Below the pieces are notes generated by a model. It ran no database searches and was not told the DNA's origin. It saw nothing but the letters and a program-made list of their open reading frames with translations. From NCBI GenBank assembly GCA_910589415.1, contig OU342638.1, positions 37,235,579 through 37,299,578 on the forward strand: a stretch of DNA of 64,000 bases, read 5' to 3'. Positions 24,838-36,860 of this stretch are shown here, in pieces (the stretch's first letter is position 1; every line of letters starts with the position of its first letter). The position numbers and the translations under genes were made by a program. Origin of the DNA: Malachius bipustulatus (taxonomy: Eukaryota > Arthropoda > Insecta > Coleoptera > Melyridae).

Positions 24838-26874
24838 ATGTATTATTATGTTTTGTGTTTTTTTATCGTTAACCTAGCACCACTGATACAATGTAAGTGA
24901 CCCCCCCACCAACCATCACCGATTCGCTCCTAAAGGTTATTCATCTTCCAGGTTCGGACAAGCCTTGCCTGAGAATCATCAAAAAAATAGATGACAACTT
25001 CATACCAGTCTCCAGTTCGATCGTCGAGGAATTCTCCGGCACCAAATTCTCCATCCTGTGCGAACTGGTCTCTTCGCAGGATGTAAACACCAAATTCATC
25101 GACAACCAAGTCTCCTGGGTCAAAATCACCAACACCAACCACTCGAGGTAAGTAAACCGTGGGACGTCGACTCGCCCCTTCGAAGTCTTCTCGTCTATAA
25201 CTGCGGCAGACACCTTTCTCTGCTGTTGTAAACCGAAAAAATCAAGTGTTCGATTTCCAAAATCAATTATTTAAAGGAACCCGGATGATGAGACGACGCA
25301 TCCGGCCAGACTCGCGTCCCCGGACTCCGGCTCGAGCAACAGCTACAACATAGCGAGCAAACGGTTCGAGCCGCTCCGACCTTCCGATGCCGGCACGTAC
25401 ATCTGCGTCAGCTTGAAGTACGGCATGAACGAGAGCGTCGAAGTGGTCGTCATCGCCAACAAGCCCAAAGACGAGAGCCAGATCGTGCACGAGACTCTCT
25501 ACTGCAGCGAGCACATGTTCCAGTGCACCCTGAACAATCTGTGCATCCAGCAGCGCTTCGTCTGCGACGGTAAACAAGACTGCAAGGACGGGTCCGACGA
25601 GAGCAACGAAACTTGTCCCCAGGACCCGTGTAAAGGTTCGTTCTGACACTTTTTTTTTATTTATGAGTCGTCTGGTTTGTAACAATATTTTTTTTTTAGA
25701 TAAAATAAGATGCGAGGACGGTAGATGTATCCCGACGTCGTGGTGCTGTGACAGGGCTCTCGATCTGAATTGTTCCGTCACAATTAAACCGCCTTGTTGC
25801 CAACTGTTATCAGAGAGTGAGTGTGGTTGTTTTATAAGTAACGCTGCTAACTGACGATTAACTGGTTACTTTTTAAGTATTAACAATATTATTGCTATAT
25901 CCATGTCTACTGTGGAGTTAATTCAGCCACTAAATCCATGGCCATTTTCAAGAGAGAGAAAGCGAAAGAGGTCTATCAATATTTATAATCATGCAGCACC
26001 CAAATTTACGAGTCCATGAAACGCATAATGCGAATGCGACCGTGGATTTAAGGGAGCGCATTAACTCTATGGTAGACGTGGATGTAGTAATCAATTTTTA
26101 TTTTTTATTAAGGCCATGGCCAACTGTATAAGAAACGAACAGGGGATTTACCAAATTGAATTCACTTTCACAGATTGCCTTGTGTTGTTATTTATCTGAA
26201 TTCTCTTTGAGACAAACTATTCCAACTGGTTGGTTTTGTAAAAAAAAACCACCAGTTGAACTTGCCCTACTTGATGCTGTATTAATTTTTCTTCATTACA
26301 GCTTACGAAGAAATGGAACAGTTTAATATTCCTAACATTAAAAATATGCAAAGTGGTGATGGAAGATATTTATTTATATCTTTATGTAAGTATTCCTTTC
26401 CAATTTTACCAAAATAAATCGACTATAATGATTACAATTTCAGGTAGTTTAAGTATAATATTTTCGATGGCTTTATTCCTACTTTTGGTAACAAAGTTTG
26501 TTATTTTTGCAAGAAAAAGTGCCTTTGAACGTGCCGAAAGACGTAACGACATAAGCCTTTACAATCAGACAAATCTACTACACTCCTGTCGTCTGGTTTA
26601 TTCCCCCTGTAACCTCTACACCTGCCATGCCAGCACGAACAGGTCAGTCAATATACACCGATAATAACTTACTGAATTATTAAATAAATAATTATTACAC
26701 AGGGGTGCCAACTTGGCAGAGGCGTGCGAGTCGTCCGATCCCCTCTTTCCTATAGCCGAACGACTCTGCGATCATCCGCCCTCGTACAACGAGCTGGTAA
26801 CGGGCGGATACCTGAAAGAGGCGGACCCGCCTCCGCCCTATCGCAGCGCCGAGAGGCTGGACGACGACGCTTGA
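24838..26874 (+). CDS. Single-pass membrane protein with Ig-like and LDL-receptor class A domains
   Basis: Seven exons (24838-24892, 24952-25147, 25277-25635, 25700-25816, 26302-26385, 26444-26642, 26703-26874) with consistent phases give 393 residues. Order: signal peptide ([16 protein letters not shown]), an Ig-like domain (C-E-L-V ... W-V-K, then SDAGTYICV), a complete LDLa repeat at about 160-196 (F-x-C, C-D-G-x-x-D-C-x-D-G-S-D-E), a second cysteine-rich LDLa-like repeat lacking the Asp/Glu calcium ligands, a transmembrane helix at about 271-293, and a cytoplasmic tail with two WW-binding motifs (PPSY, PPPY). Type I topology; probably a receptor or adhesion protein regulated by a Nedd4-type ligase (inference). 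I do not recognise the named orthologue. AATAAA at about 26960. Confidence 0.85.
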
Positions 26875-29204
26875 AGCACAAGTACTGACAATACATATCA
26901 CTTAACGTTATGTAATACTATTACTTATAGAGAGGTTCTTATATGCCGGATATTGTTTGTAATAAACCTTTATTATTATTCTCTTAATTCTTGTTGATTG
27001 ATCTTGAAAATAATCATTGATTGACAGGGTTGTTTGAGTTGTCAATTGATAGGTAAGTTGATTCACTTATTTGATCCATTTGACAATAACAGGTGTCACT
27101 TGTCAGTATAATGACAGGAGACAACATTATTATCCAAGATAGACCTCTTAAAAGTCTTGTTTGGATCGTCAGGGAGTGAGGTGTGTTCGACTCCAAGCTC
27201 CCAGCTAATATTATCGAACAGCAAAAAATTTCCTCTCTAGAGGCCAGACCACATAAAGAAGAATATATCGTGTGAACAAATAATTTAGGCAAGCTTCAAA
27301 ATGTAAAAAAATAGAATCTTTCAATTTACCATTTTATGAATTCAATTTCAGACATAAATTTTTTTCCAAAGCCAAACTCCCACCTAAATTACCTTTTCAT
27401 TTTGCTCACACGATGTAAGACATAAAATTAATGTTTGTAGCCCATCGAATATCTTAACTTGGGACTCGTGGTAAAAGAGCTGGTGAGAAGAAAACACGTT
27501 ATTCCTGTCCCTTGAACTGGTTTCTGAAATCTGGCATCCCTGCTCTGCAAATAACATTTAATAAAGTTTTATAAAGGAGAAAGTTTCTGTGAGTGTCAAG
27601 TGTCAGTAGTCCCATGTGACATATTGTTATTACCCTTATTAGAATATTAATAGTTGCTCGACAATAAGGAATAAGTTTACAAAAAGAAAATTTAATGGCT
27701 GTCTTTCTCTTTCAGTCATCTGGCACTCCTGAATCAATTAATCAGCACTTAGATACATAAAACAAAAATACAATGTGTTTTGGTGGTATTACAAAAACCA
27801 CTCTGTAAAATAATTAATAACCTTTTGTACAAGATTAATAAGACTATAACCTCAAAATGCTTTTGAAGATTAATGGTCGCTGTAGGGCATGCTAGCAGTA
27901 TATATGTATGGTTATGGTTTGTGTGTCGGTTAAGATTAGTTCTTGCCAGGTTGGAGGAGGGCGCTATTTTGTTGCAATTTTTTTAGTACAGAATAACACC
28001 TCTATAGTTTGTTGATTCTCCTTGACATTAACTGCCAGTTTGGCAGCTGGTACTTTTAACCGCGCATTGATAAACCGGCCCTCTGATAAGGTATATCTGC
28101 GCGCAGCCTGTGACGTCAGTCGGGTGATATCTACATGCGACTCGGCAGTAGTAGTAGTGACGGAAAGTCGAGATTTAGTAGCTTATTTCGAAGTTTGTAG
28201 ATTTGGCAGTAATTTTAATAAATTTAACTTGAGCACCTGACTGTCTGATAGCCAAAATGGTTTATTGTGCGGGTGTGAGAATCACGCAAGAAAAACAAAA
28301 GCCAAAGAGATATGTTTTTTAGTTTGCTAGCATAGGCAAAGGGAATTATGAATAAATGATTTGTATCGAATCATTGTAAGCACCAGCACTTTTCATTACA
28401 CTCCACAAATGTTGACTTCCTTCTTAAAATATTTTCAATTCTTCCGTTAGAGTTTGGATTACTATCACCACAGTGATGTCATGAGCAGCGCGAACGAGTT
28501 TTAGGGCATGGGGTCAACTGTTATTTAAAATTCTATGTTTTGCTGTGAATCGAGTAAACTTTTTATTTCTAGGGTGAAGTGTCCTTGAATGCGAAACACG
28601 AAAATTATTTTTCCCCTTTTTTAGTTAATACTGCTGATTTTCAATAATTTTCAAAAGCACCAGCACCAAAAATTTTGAATTTATAACAACTTGCTATGAA
28701 AATGATGTGGACTGCCTTGTCCTACAGACATCAGACTCCATCGTTAAATTTATTAAATATAAACAAGCGAATTTATTTCTGAATTTGCCAAAATTTTGTT
28801 GTTGATTGAGACTTTGAAATTTGATTTTTTTACATGAGGATGGCCGAAAAACTGATAAGCACCAGTAGACAGGTTATTTTATCATTTTTCCGTTTGTCTT
28901 CCCCTCCTTCCTAAAATTTCGCGAAAATTATGTGGGGGTGGATTTAATTAACTTGTTAATTTCACGTTTATCGGTACTGTAGCATAAACCTTCTTGAGAA
29001 TGACAGTGACCATACCATAACCCTAAAATATCCTTTACGTATTCTTTCTGATTTATATCAATAAAATAATAACAATAACAATGAGAATTTGATGATATAA
29101 ACGTAAATGTGTGGTGTAATAATAATAGTAAATAATAACTTGGAAGTGCGCAAGGTAGTTATAATTATTGGTACCACTATCAGCCTCATTTTCAAAGAAA
29201 AGTC
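26875..29204. other. Intergenic, no gene seen
   Basis: Low-complexity AT-rich DNA. AGCACCAG recurs near 28380, 28656 and 28860. A short frame at 28257 starting MVYCAG resembles the start of a THAP domain (see findings). No RNA gene identified. Confidence 0.5.
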
Positions 29205-30056
29205 ATGAGTTTAAATGACGGCAATAATTATTATTGTTCCCTTCAACATCAGCAGGTGGAGAAAATTGTAATCAAAACGGAAGCTTCAGATGATGATGAT
29301 CAGTTTATGGACTCCCAGGCGGAAGAGGACTTCTTGCTACTCAACTCGGCGAAGTTGAAGTGTGACGATAAACCAAAGAACAATGCTGGTTGCTGGTTGA
29401 ATTTTGAGAACACTTTTGAGGCACCTCTGCCAATAAAACAAGAACCTGAAGATTCCACGACGTTGGACTTGAAAGAAGAGATTGATATCGAGGACCACAA
29501 ACCGGGCTGGCCACCGTTGACCGGGAGTCGTGGTAGTTTTGGAATTTTCAAGGATCGGTGCGAGTCTGTTCAAGAAAGTGAGTCACGATCTTTTGAAAGT
29601 AAGAGCGAACTCGAGTTGAAGTATAACTGTGCGCATTGCGCGTATAAAACAAACAAGAGATGTACTTTTGTCAACCATTATAACTGTAAACATTCCAAAC
29701 ATGCTAAAGTGTACAAATGTCCAGAATGTGCTTATGATACCAGAATTAAATTTGATTTGATTCGACATTATAAATGTAAACATACCAAAGATGCAGATGT
29801 GTACAAATGCCAGGAATGTTCTTATGAGACAACATATAAAAGTGCTTTGACCAGACATAAACATAAACATTCCAAACATGCTAAAATGTATAAATGTGGA
29901 GAATGTTCATATGAAACAAGATATAAAAGAGCTTTGCCTCAACATTATAAATATAAACATTCCAATGATGCTGAAATGTACAACTGTCAAGAATGCTCAT
30001 ATAAAACAAAATATAAAAGTGCCTTGAGTCAACATTATAAACGTAAACATCCCTAA
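29205..30056 (+). CDS. C2H2 zinc-finger protein with 5 fingers (paralogue 3), truncated by a stop
   Basis: Single-exon 283-residue frame, ATG at 29205. N-terminus carries the family motifs (IKTEAS, KLKCDD, IKQEPED, LKEEIDIEDHKPGW, RCESVQESESRSFE). Five fingers from about residue 138, closest to those of paralogue 2 (YNCAHC first). Translation ends at CAT CCC TAA where the paralogues have His-Ser-Lys-Asp-Ala; after the stop the frame continues DADVYKCAECQYE, the start of the usual terminal finger, but the His residues are lost. So the gene has been shortened by a nonsense change and the last finger has decayed. It may still make a five-finger protein. Confidence 0.78.
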   Translation: MSLNDGNNYYCSLQHQQVEKIVIKTEASDDDDQFMDSQAEEDFLLLNSAKLKCDDKPKNNAGCWLNFENTFEAPLPIKQEPEDSTTLDLKEEIDIEDHKPGWPPLTGSRGSFGIFKDRCESVQESESRSFESKSELELKYNCAHCAYKTNKRCTFVNHYNCKHSKHAKVYKCPECAYDTRIKFDLIRHYKCKHTKDADVYKCQECSYETTYKSALTRHKHKHSKHAKMYKCGECSYETRYKRALPQHYKYKHSNDAEMYNCQECSYKTKYKSALSQHYKRKHP

Positions 30057-32442
30057 GATGCAGATGTGTACAAATGTGCTGAATGTCAGTATGAAAGAAA
30101 ACCCTCGTCGGACATTGTAAGTCCATTCACTCAATCAGAAGAAGCTAACGAGTACCAAGATGCAACAACATGCAACTGAACTGTGAAGAGTGTAAAACCA
30201 ATTAACATTAAGGAGACAAACTGAAGTATTTTCAATGTTTGAAGTGTCCTTTTCTTGTATCAACCGAAAATTGTAATAAATTATAAAGTTCATTCATTGA
30301 GTGCGGACGTGCATTGTGATAATAAGAATAAGTAAATACCAACAAATTTATAATTATTTTAAATTCATCTGGTGGTCATTTAATTTAGATGGCACCAGAA
30401 ACAAGATCACAAAATGGTGATGCTGGATTAAGTTTTATAAAAAATGAAAGTTTTGAGAGGATAAGTAGCAGAATAGTAACCTCTAAAACAAATAAAAAAA
30501 GGTTTAGAATCTCCAGCAAGAAATTATAATCCTAAGAGAGAGTAATGTAGAAATGATACATTTGTTGACAAATCAGTCAGGAATATGTGAGAGAAAATTT
30601 ACTAGCAGGAAGACTGATTTTAATAATAGTAACGATATTTAAAGTACAACTACTAATGTAAATAATTCGTATTCGTACGGTCATGCATCATGAATTATTC
30701 CAAGCAGTCAATTGGAACATCTGTAGATATTTTAGATTCTTTTCTGGAAGAAAACCCATGCAATGTTCTTCAAGTTTCAGGACATTGGAAATCCAAATAA
30801 GTACTCCAGTGAAAGACCTTGAAGTTATTATTCTTATTTGTATTATTGTACATTATTGTACTGCCCTTATAGGTATTATATTATATACCAAGTTTAATTT
30901 TATTAAATTGTTTTAAGGAATATAATATTTTGAGGTATTTAGAATTATTTTTATTTGATAATTTTTCTTGAACCTTCTTAAGTAATTGTTGAATTTCTGT
31001 CTTAATTTGTTGGGAATTGGGATCTTTGATGAAATTATTATTTTTTAAAAAGATTTAATTTTAATTTAATTTAAAAAAATACACTAACCTGTTTCGAGCT
31101 TTTCAAGAACGTGTTACTTGGAAAATGATAAACAATATAACATTCCCATAACATTTTTATTTATATAAAAATCTAATAAGATATAAAAATAGTAGGTTTA
31201 TAAAAATCTCACTGTAAAATTAAATACAACCCTCATTTATACTGTTAGAGTTAGATGAAGATAATAAAAACAGATATAAAATTTACCATAAACTCAACTA
31301 CTATTATAGGATTATAAGTGTTTGTAAGACATTAAGCATTTCTATACATTATAACATTGAAAAATAAAAATAAATAAAGTAAACTCTATATTATCAGGCT
31401 AAGGAGAATAAAAAAAAAAAAAACAATACTCTGAAGGCTGAACGAAATGCTTGTAGAGATTGAGATAAAAACTTTTTATTTAAAATACTTCACAACCTTA
31501 GTTAAATTATTATAAAATTACAAACGTGACCAGTCTTCAATCATTTGAAATTCGTTTAATCAGTTCGTCACAAAGAATTTCCAAAACGTTCGTTTTACCA
31601 TAAAAGGGCTTATATGGCTTGTCCAGTGAGTGTTGTCCGATGAAATTTTACACTGATCCTGACTATAAACGATTTGATTTTTTATGTTTTAATTCGTACA
31701 ATTATAATAATTGATTTATATTATAATTATAATATTTATTATTAATATAATATGAATATTATAATACAATAATTGATTTGATTCGTACAATTATAATAAT
31801 TAGCATTAGTACGAATTAAAACATAAAAAATCAAATCGTTTATAGTCAGGATCAGTGTGGCATCTCACCGGACAACACTCACTGGACAAGCCATAGGTAA
31901 AGGTACCAGGTGTGGGTGTTGGAAAAGTGCCATGTTTGCGAAAAATTTCACCTTCTCCCTCCACTAATATTCGAATTTTTACATGAAATAGTTATAAGAA
32001 AATATCAACAAACTGGCAACTATGATAAATTAATCAATAAGAATAGAAATAGAATCCTTAATTCTTGAAAATATCTTTTATAAGTGTCATATTTGTACAA
32101 GTTTTGACAATGACACTAATGAAAGTAACCATACTATCTTACTTTTGAACGGAGTTTAGAAAAGGCGACAAAAAATTAAAGTAAAAAATATTTTAAAAAC
32201 ATTTTCCAACACCCTGTATAAATTAAAAACACGACTTCAAAGAAGAAAAAGCAATACAATATTATCAAAAGGTAACTTTTACCTTCCCATACCCTGAAAG
32301 GAAACGAGGCACTTCTTTTTCTTTAATATGGGAATATGGCCTTTGGTTTTCACCAAGCGAGCCTTAAACATGCCGCTACTTGACAAATTAAAATATTTCA
32401 TGCTTGTCCAATTTCGAAGCATAGGTCTGCCCGTGATAAGAT
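30057..32442. other. Intergenic; decayed retroelement-like frames and one MITE
   Basis: First about 120 bp is the decayed tail of paralogue 3. At 30391 a 46-codon frame begins MAPETRSQNG, and at 30688 another reads ILDSFLEENPCNVLQVSGHW, which resembles the N-terminal part of LINE-type endonucleases; both are interrupted and may be one dead element (low confidence). The MITE at 31615-31893 is listed separately. The rest is AT-rich. Confidence 0.4.
31615..31893. mobile_element. 279-bp foldback MITE flanked by TA
   Basis: Left arm TGGCTTGTCCAGTGAGTG continuing through TTGTCCG, CTGATCCTGACTATAAACG and ATTTTTTATGTTTTAATTCG; the right arm is the reverse complement for about 80 bp with few mismatches. 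Both ends abut TA, which fits a Tc1/mariner-type (Stowaway-like) element. The AT-rich loop has no coding potential. Confidence 0.88.
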
Positions 32443-33926
32443 CTAATCTATCTGGACAGTCGACACGCATTCATGTTCCCACCTCCCATACACCAGCTCC
32501 GTCACCTTGAACAGTTTGTCGCACCTGAGACAAGACAGCATCTTCTCCATGTCGTGCTCGGACTCCAGGTGGTAGATCATCGAACTGCTGCACGAGAACG
32601 AGGCTGCGCAGTAGGTGCATCCGTAAGTCACGATGGGCAGATCGAGATTACTCTCGTTGTCGCAGGGAATGATGAAATCCATCAGCGAGGCCGAGGTGGC
32701 CAACGGCTGAGCCGTGAAGGTTTTCAGGGTCACTTCGACGCGAGGACTCACCACCTCCCAGTACTTGACCGACGAATGATCGCTGAAACTATTCACCGGC
32801 TAGAAACGACAAGGGCTAGAACGAGGGTGCACTTACGAATCTGCGACGTGCTCTTTCCTAATGTAAAGGCTTTGAGCGATGTTGAAGGTGACGGCCGTGT
32901 TGGTGGCGATCGTTTGTTCCATGTTTAGGTGTTTGATGTCTTCGAGGAACTCGTAGAAGATCGCCCTCCATTCTACGTCTCTGTGCAAGTGAGGCTGAAA
33001 TACAAATTAATTGCTGTCTTTGGTTTACGCTCGTAATGGTGTAATAAATACATACGTATTTGAGTTTGACGAATTCAAGGTACTTATTGAAGTAGCACTT
33101 GAGCGTTACTGTTTTAACGACAAGCGGTGCTTTGTTGGGATCCACGATCGACGAGTCTACAATCACTTCGGATTTTTTCGGGAGCATTTTCACGTCCGAT
33201 CTGCTCAGGAATCGCTGGATTTTATTGACGTTCCGTCTCGTGAACACCATATCGGGGAACATAACTGTGTACTCCACGCACGGCCAGTTCAGTAAATGAT
33301 TGAACGTTAACAATTTACAACAAACTCGGGGGTTTCTTGTAATCACAATATCATCTGAAACGTATTATTATTATTATTAGTAACTAAAAAGTACTCTGAT
33401 GAATAGAAAACACACGCAACTTACTGTTCTTCATGAGGAACGACAGATTATTTATAATCGGAGCCGGCCCACCGACTTTTATTCGAAAAGGGGCAATTCG
33501 GAATTCGTTTTTCTCTCTCACTTCTTTCAGGTAACTCTCCTTGGCCGTTCCGTACACGTTCGTGATTAGATTGTTGAATTTGAGCAGTAAGTACATCTTG
33601 AACGCGAAGAAGAATTCCTGAAAGATCATCGTCCCGTTGGAGAATTCCGAGTTTTTTCGCCAGCCAGGCCAGAGCTTCATGTAATAGAGCACCATGGACG
33701 GCAGGATGAGTCTCAGGTCGTGTTCGAGGGAATCGTGATTGATTCCGAGTTCTCCGAGTATTGTTTGGAGCTCCGATTCTTTGGGGGTGATCGGGATCCC
33801 ACGTAAGGTATCACTGAAGTAGCGACGTAACATGGGGCAATTGAAGTCCTCCCCTGTTTCCATTTTATTCATTTTTGGGCCAACTGAATTACTCGTGTTT
33901 TCATTAGAATTATTGTTTAAACTCAT
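32443..33926 (-). CDS. Zinc-finger-like protein of unknown function (432 aa)
   Basis: Four exons (33425-33926, 33056-33354, 32837-32994, 32443-32782), ATG at 33926, TAG at 32443. I chose the acceptor TTTCAG before 32782 because it alone keeps the frame; the nearer CTAG would give a stop and an intron of 37 nt. The first 300 residues have no recognised domain (hydrophobic and aromatic, for example LPSMVLYYMKLWPGW, and MFPDMVFTRRNVNK). The C-terminus has one classical finger (CTYCAASFSCSS...H-x4-H) directly followed by a C-x2-C...H-x-C unit. May be an insect-specific nuclear protein; no function inferred. Confidence 0.7.
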
Positions 33927-35743
33927 TGTACGCAATTTATCTCTTTACATTGTAATCAATAATTACAACAACAACTTGACTACAAAAAATAACGAATACT
34001 ACGATATCATTAACCTCAAAATTTTACAATCAGCTGGTTTTTGATTCTTCTTTTTATTTTATTGTCATGCGCAGCACTCGTACAAATAGACCCCGTCAGT
34101 GTGATGTCACTGGACTAAAACGGTTACAAATAAACAAACCGTTCACGTGGTCATTGTTGTCAGTTGTCGTGATTTAGTTGTAGTTTTAAGTTCACGTGGT
34201 CCTGAAGTTTGACTTATTGATGTTGTTTTCAGGCATTGAACTGCGATCGTCATCAATTGATTTGAACAACCAAATATCATGCATATTTTAGGTTTCCGTG
34301 GAGCTCGAGAAATCGGTCGGTAGTTTAATTTTTATCACTAAAAATGGCGCATCTACTGTGATCAAAAGTTTACTGTGAAATTGGCAACCCTGCAACTGCC
34401 AAATGTTTCAAAAGATGAGATGGAAATAACCATTGAAACATCGATGTCTCTGTCTTCACCATACCGTTAGAGTAAGTGTGTCGTTCAGAAAGCATTATTG
34501 TTTGCCAAATGTTTGTTTATTTAGAACCCTAAACGGTTTCCCCGACCACTGACGTCATCACTGTCGGTGTCTATAGTATTTTTGACTACTTGATAACGTC
34601 TTGCTTGTATAGCTTGTAATAAAGCTTGTAACGTCTTGTAATTTACTTGATAACGTATTATAGCAAGATTAGCAAGTCACAATTACTCTCTGTACACTGA
34701 CGCTGGAGTGCTAGAACGTTAATTACAGATCTGTCAGATAATTACTGATTTTAAAATGCCCTGTATTGTCGAAATTGAACTAGAAATTGTTGGTCTGATA
34801 TTGCTGGAAATAAACTCTACCCCCTTTTAGAGGAGTTAATTACTGATAAAAAATGAAAGACCATTCAAAATATTCACCCTATTTTCAAAATTTGCAATTT
34901 AAAATCAATAATTATCTGACAAATCTTTAATTAGCGTTCTAGCACTCCACTCCGAGAGTTGTCCGTTGTCATGCCACACTGATTCTGACTAAACAATTTC
35001 ATTTAATTCGATTTGAATCGTACACTTATTTCTAAGTCGAACCAGATGTGGTATCGCAGTTCGTGTCAGTGGCGTGTGTTGAGGAATAATGGATATCCTA
35101 TAAATATATTATTTCGACAAGTTATTGACGAAGTAGTGCCTTGCAACTTTTTAATAACAAATATTATATAATGCAAGTAAATAAGAATGATAATAATTAT
35201 TGTTATCATCATGATAGAAATATCATGTCACCTACCTGCTGGTTGCCGTTTAAAAGAAAGAATAACACCTCCGTTTTCTTATTTGCAAGTAAAATATTCC
35301 AGCAATTTAACCACAAGTCCACGTACTAGGGAGTTCAATCGTTTCCCAGGCAAAACAAGGAAATAGATTTTTAGGCATTCGCGAAATTAAGTCACTCATA
35401 GTTTATCACACCGTACAATATAACACAGGAATTCTGCTAATTTCGTATTAAAAACGTTTCAAATAACAAATCTCATCAGTATATTTACCGCTGTCACTGT
35501 CAACTGACAGTAGCCGATGAGCTGGACGACAATCTTATCGTATCAATCTAAGCGTATCAAGACGCGAGTCGATACTTCCGTCTCACTCTCGCTCATCTTC
35601 TTAGAATTGCTGACGATTCAAACGTATTTCTGACAATACGTCCCATTTTAACTCGATTGACTATGCAATGCAATAGAAGGAGTAAGAAACATAACGAGAT
35701 GATGTATTCTTAGTTATCACAACAGACAACTCTCAGTGTACAG
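33927..35743. other. Intergenic; E-box pair and one MITE
   Basis: Upstream of the gene at 33926 (-). Contains two copies of TTCACGTGGTC (about 34143 and 34191) and the foldback at 34705-34948 (listed). No gene seen. Confidence 0.5.
34705..34948. mobile_element. 244-bp foldback MITE
   Basis: Left arm GGAGTGCTAGAACGTTAATT, then CTGTCAGATAATTACTGATTTT; the right arm is the reverse complement (AAAATCAATAATTATCTGAC, TTAATTAGCGTTCTAGCACTCC) with small differences. Non-coding interior. No certain target duplication. Confidence 0.8.
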
Positions 35744-36330
35744 CATAGAGATAGAATAGAGAGGAGACGACATGACGTGACACAAATGGGATCGGGTCCG
35801 CCATATTGATACCACTTTTATGTCAAACTTATGTTATGACATAAGTGAACGCTTTTTATTGAATTTCATTTGATTTAAGGACTGTCTTTAAGATCTTTGG
35901 TGTTAAATTGAAAAGCCAAAGATGGTTTCTTGTGCAGTTCGTACTTGCTGTAGTAGAGACTGCACTGATAAAAAAAAAACGTCCGGAATAACATTCCATA
36001 GGTAAGTATCAACAATATACAGGACCGTACCTACTTGCATAGTACACTAAAAATCTAAAATTGAAAATGACCATGATTATTTGCCGGATATTTTATATTC
36101 TTTTATTGACTTGAAAAACACAAAAGGTCTGGCAATATCCATCTGAAGACGTGTTAAAAATAGGTATGAAATGTGAGAAACATTTTTATTTATGAAAATT
36201 TTGCAAATAAAAATTAAGTCTGACCCTGTCGAGTCGCCATATTGTTACTCCTATAAGCTCCACCCACTGATGCCGTTTTTTAATGTACTATTAGGTGATC
36301 ATAGCGGCTCCTCTCTATTCTATCTCTATG
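35744..36330. mobile_element. P-superfamily-like DNA transposon, 587 bp, non-autonomous
   Basis: The 8-bp direct repeat GTGTACAG at 35736-35743 and 36331-36338 exactly flanks an insert whose ends are perfect 23-bp inverted repeats beginning CATAGAGATAGAATAGAG and imperfect for another few bases. An 8-bp duplication, termini starting with CA, and an internal THAP-domain exon are all characteristic of P elements, whose transposases carry an N-terminal THAP zinc finger. Only THAP remnants remain, so the element lacks a catalytic domain. Confidence 0.85.
35922..36198 (+). pseudogene. THAP-domain exon remnant inside the P-type element
   Basis: ATG at 35922 starts MVSCAVRTCCSRDC, with Cys spacing like the opening of a THAP finger, and ends TFHR at a GTAAGT donor (36002). 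About 120 bp on, WQYPSEDVLK and C-E-K-H-F give the closing Cys-x2-His half, then TGA. The frames of the two halves do not join through an obvious acceptor, and no transposase follows, so it is a relic (or could at most make a bare THAP peptide). Confidence 0.65.
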
Positions 36331-36728
36331 GTGTACAGACTTTATTGTGTTATTGTACAGTTTAAAACTTTTGTAGTTCAAATTCTCATGTCATATTTAA
36401 TTTCAATTCCTGTCAGTTTCATTAAAATATTAGAGATATTGCCAAAAACAATAAAATTATTAATGACTATAATTTAAGAACGTGATGAAATTACTGGTAT
36501 GTTACTAAACACCTACCTGAATTGTCACTTTTTTATGATTCATGACATTTTTGACCATCATTCTTCTTAAGTTTTGTTATTTTTTGTGCTTTGGAAGTGA
36601 AATTATAAAATTGTAAATGATAATTATTATTGGAACATTCAAAAACCTAAACTCGAACGGAAACGTTATATTGAAATATTGACTATTTAGACTTGATTTA
36701 TTTAATTTAGATTTGAAACAACGCTTTA

Positions 36729-36763
36729 GGGTACCTGTATTACCGACACTAATGCCCGTATTC
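36729..36763. mobile_element. Terminal fragment of the ACCGACACT family
   Basis: GGGTACCTGTATTACCGACA CTAAT matches the ends of the 11560-12502 element and stops where the other MITE starts. Confidence 0.7.
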
Positions 36764-36860
36764 ACAAACGATAATTTCCTAAATAATTACGTAATTATTT
36801 AAATGAGTGAGATGGAGATATGCAGGTTTTTTTGCAATAGAATGAGATGGGGATATCGTC
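36764..36860. mobile_element. MITE, family 'GCCCGTATTCACAAA', copy 2 (truncated)
   Basis: Starts GCCCGTATTCACAAACGATA and matches the 43930 copy through the GAGATGGAGATATGCAG block, then loses the second arm near 36860. Confidence 0.8.
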
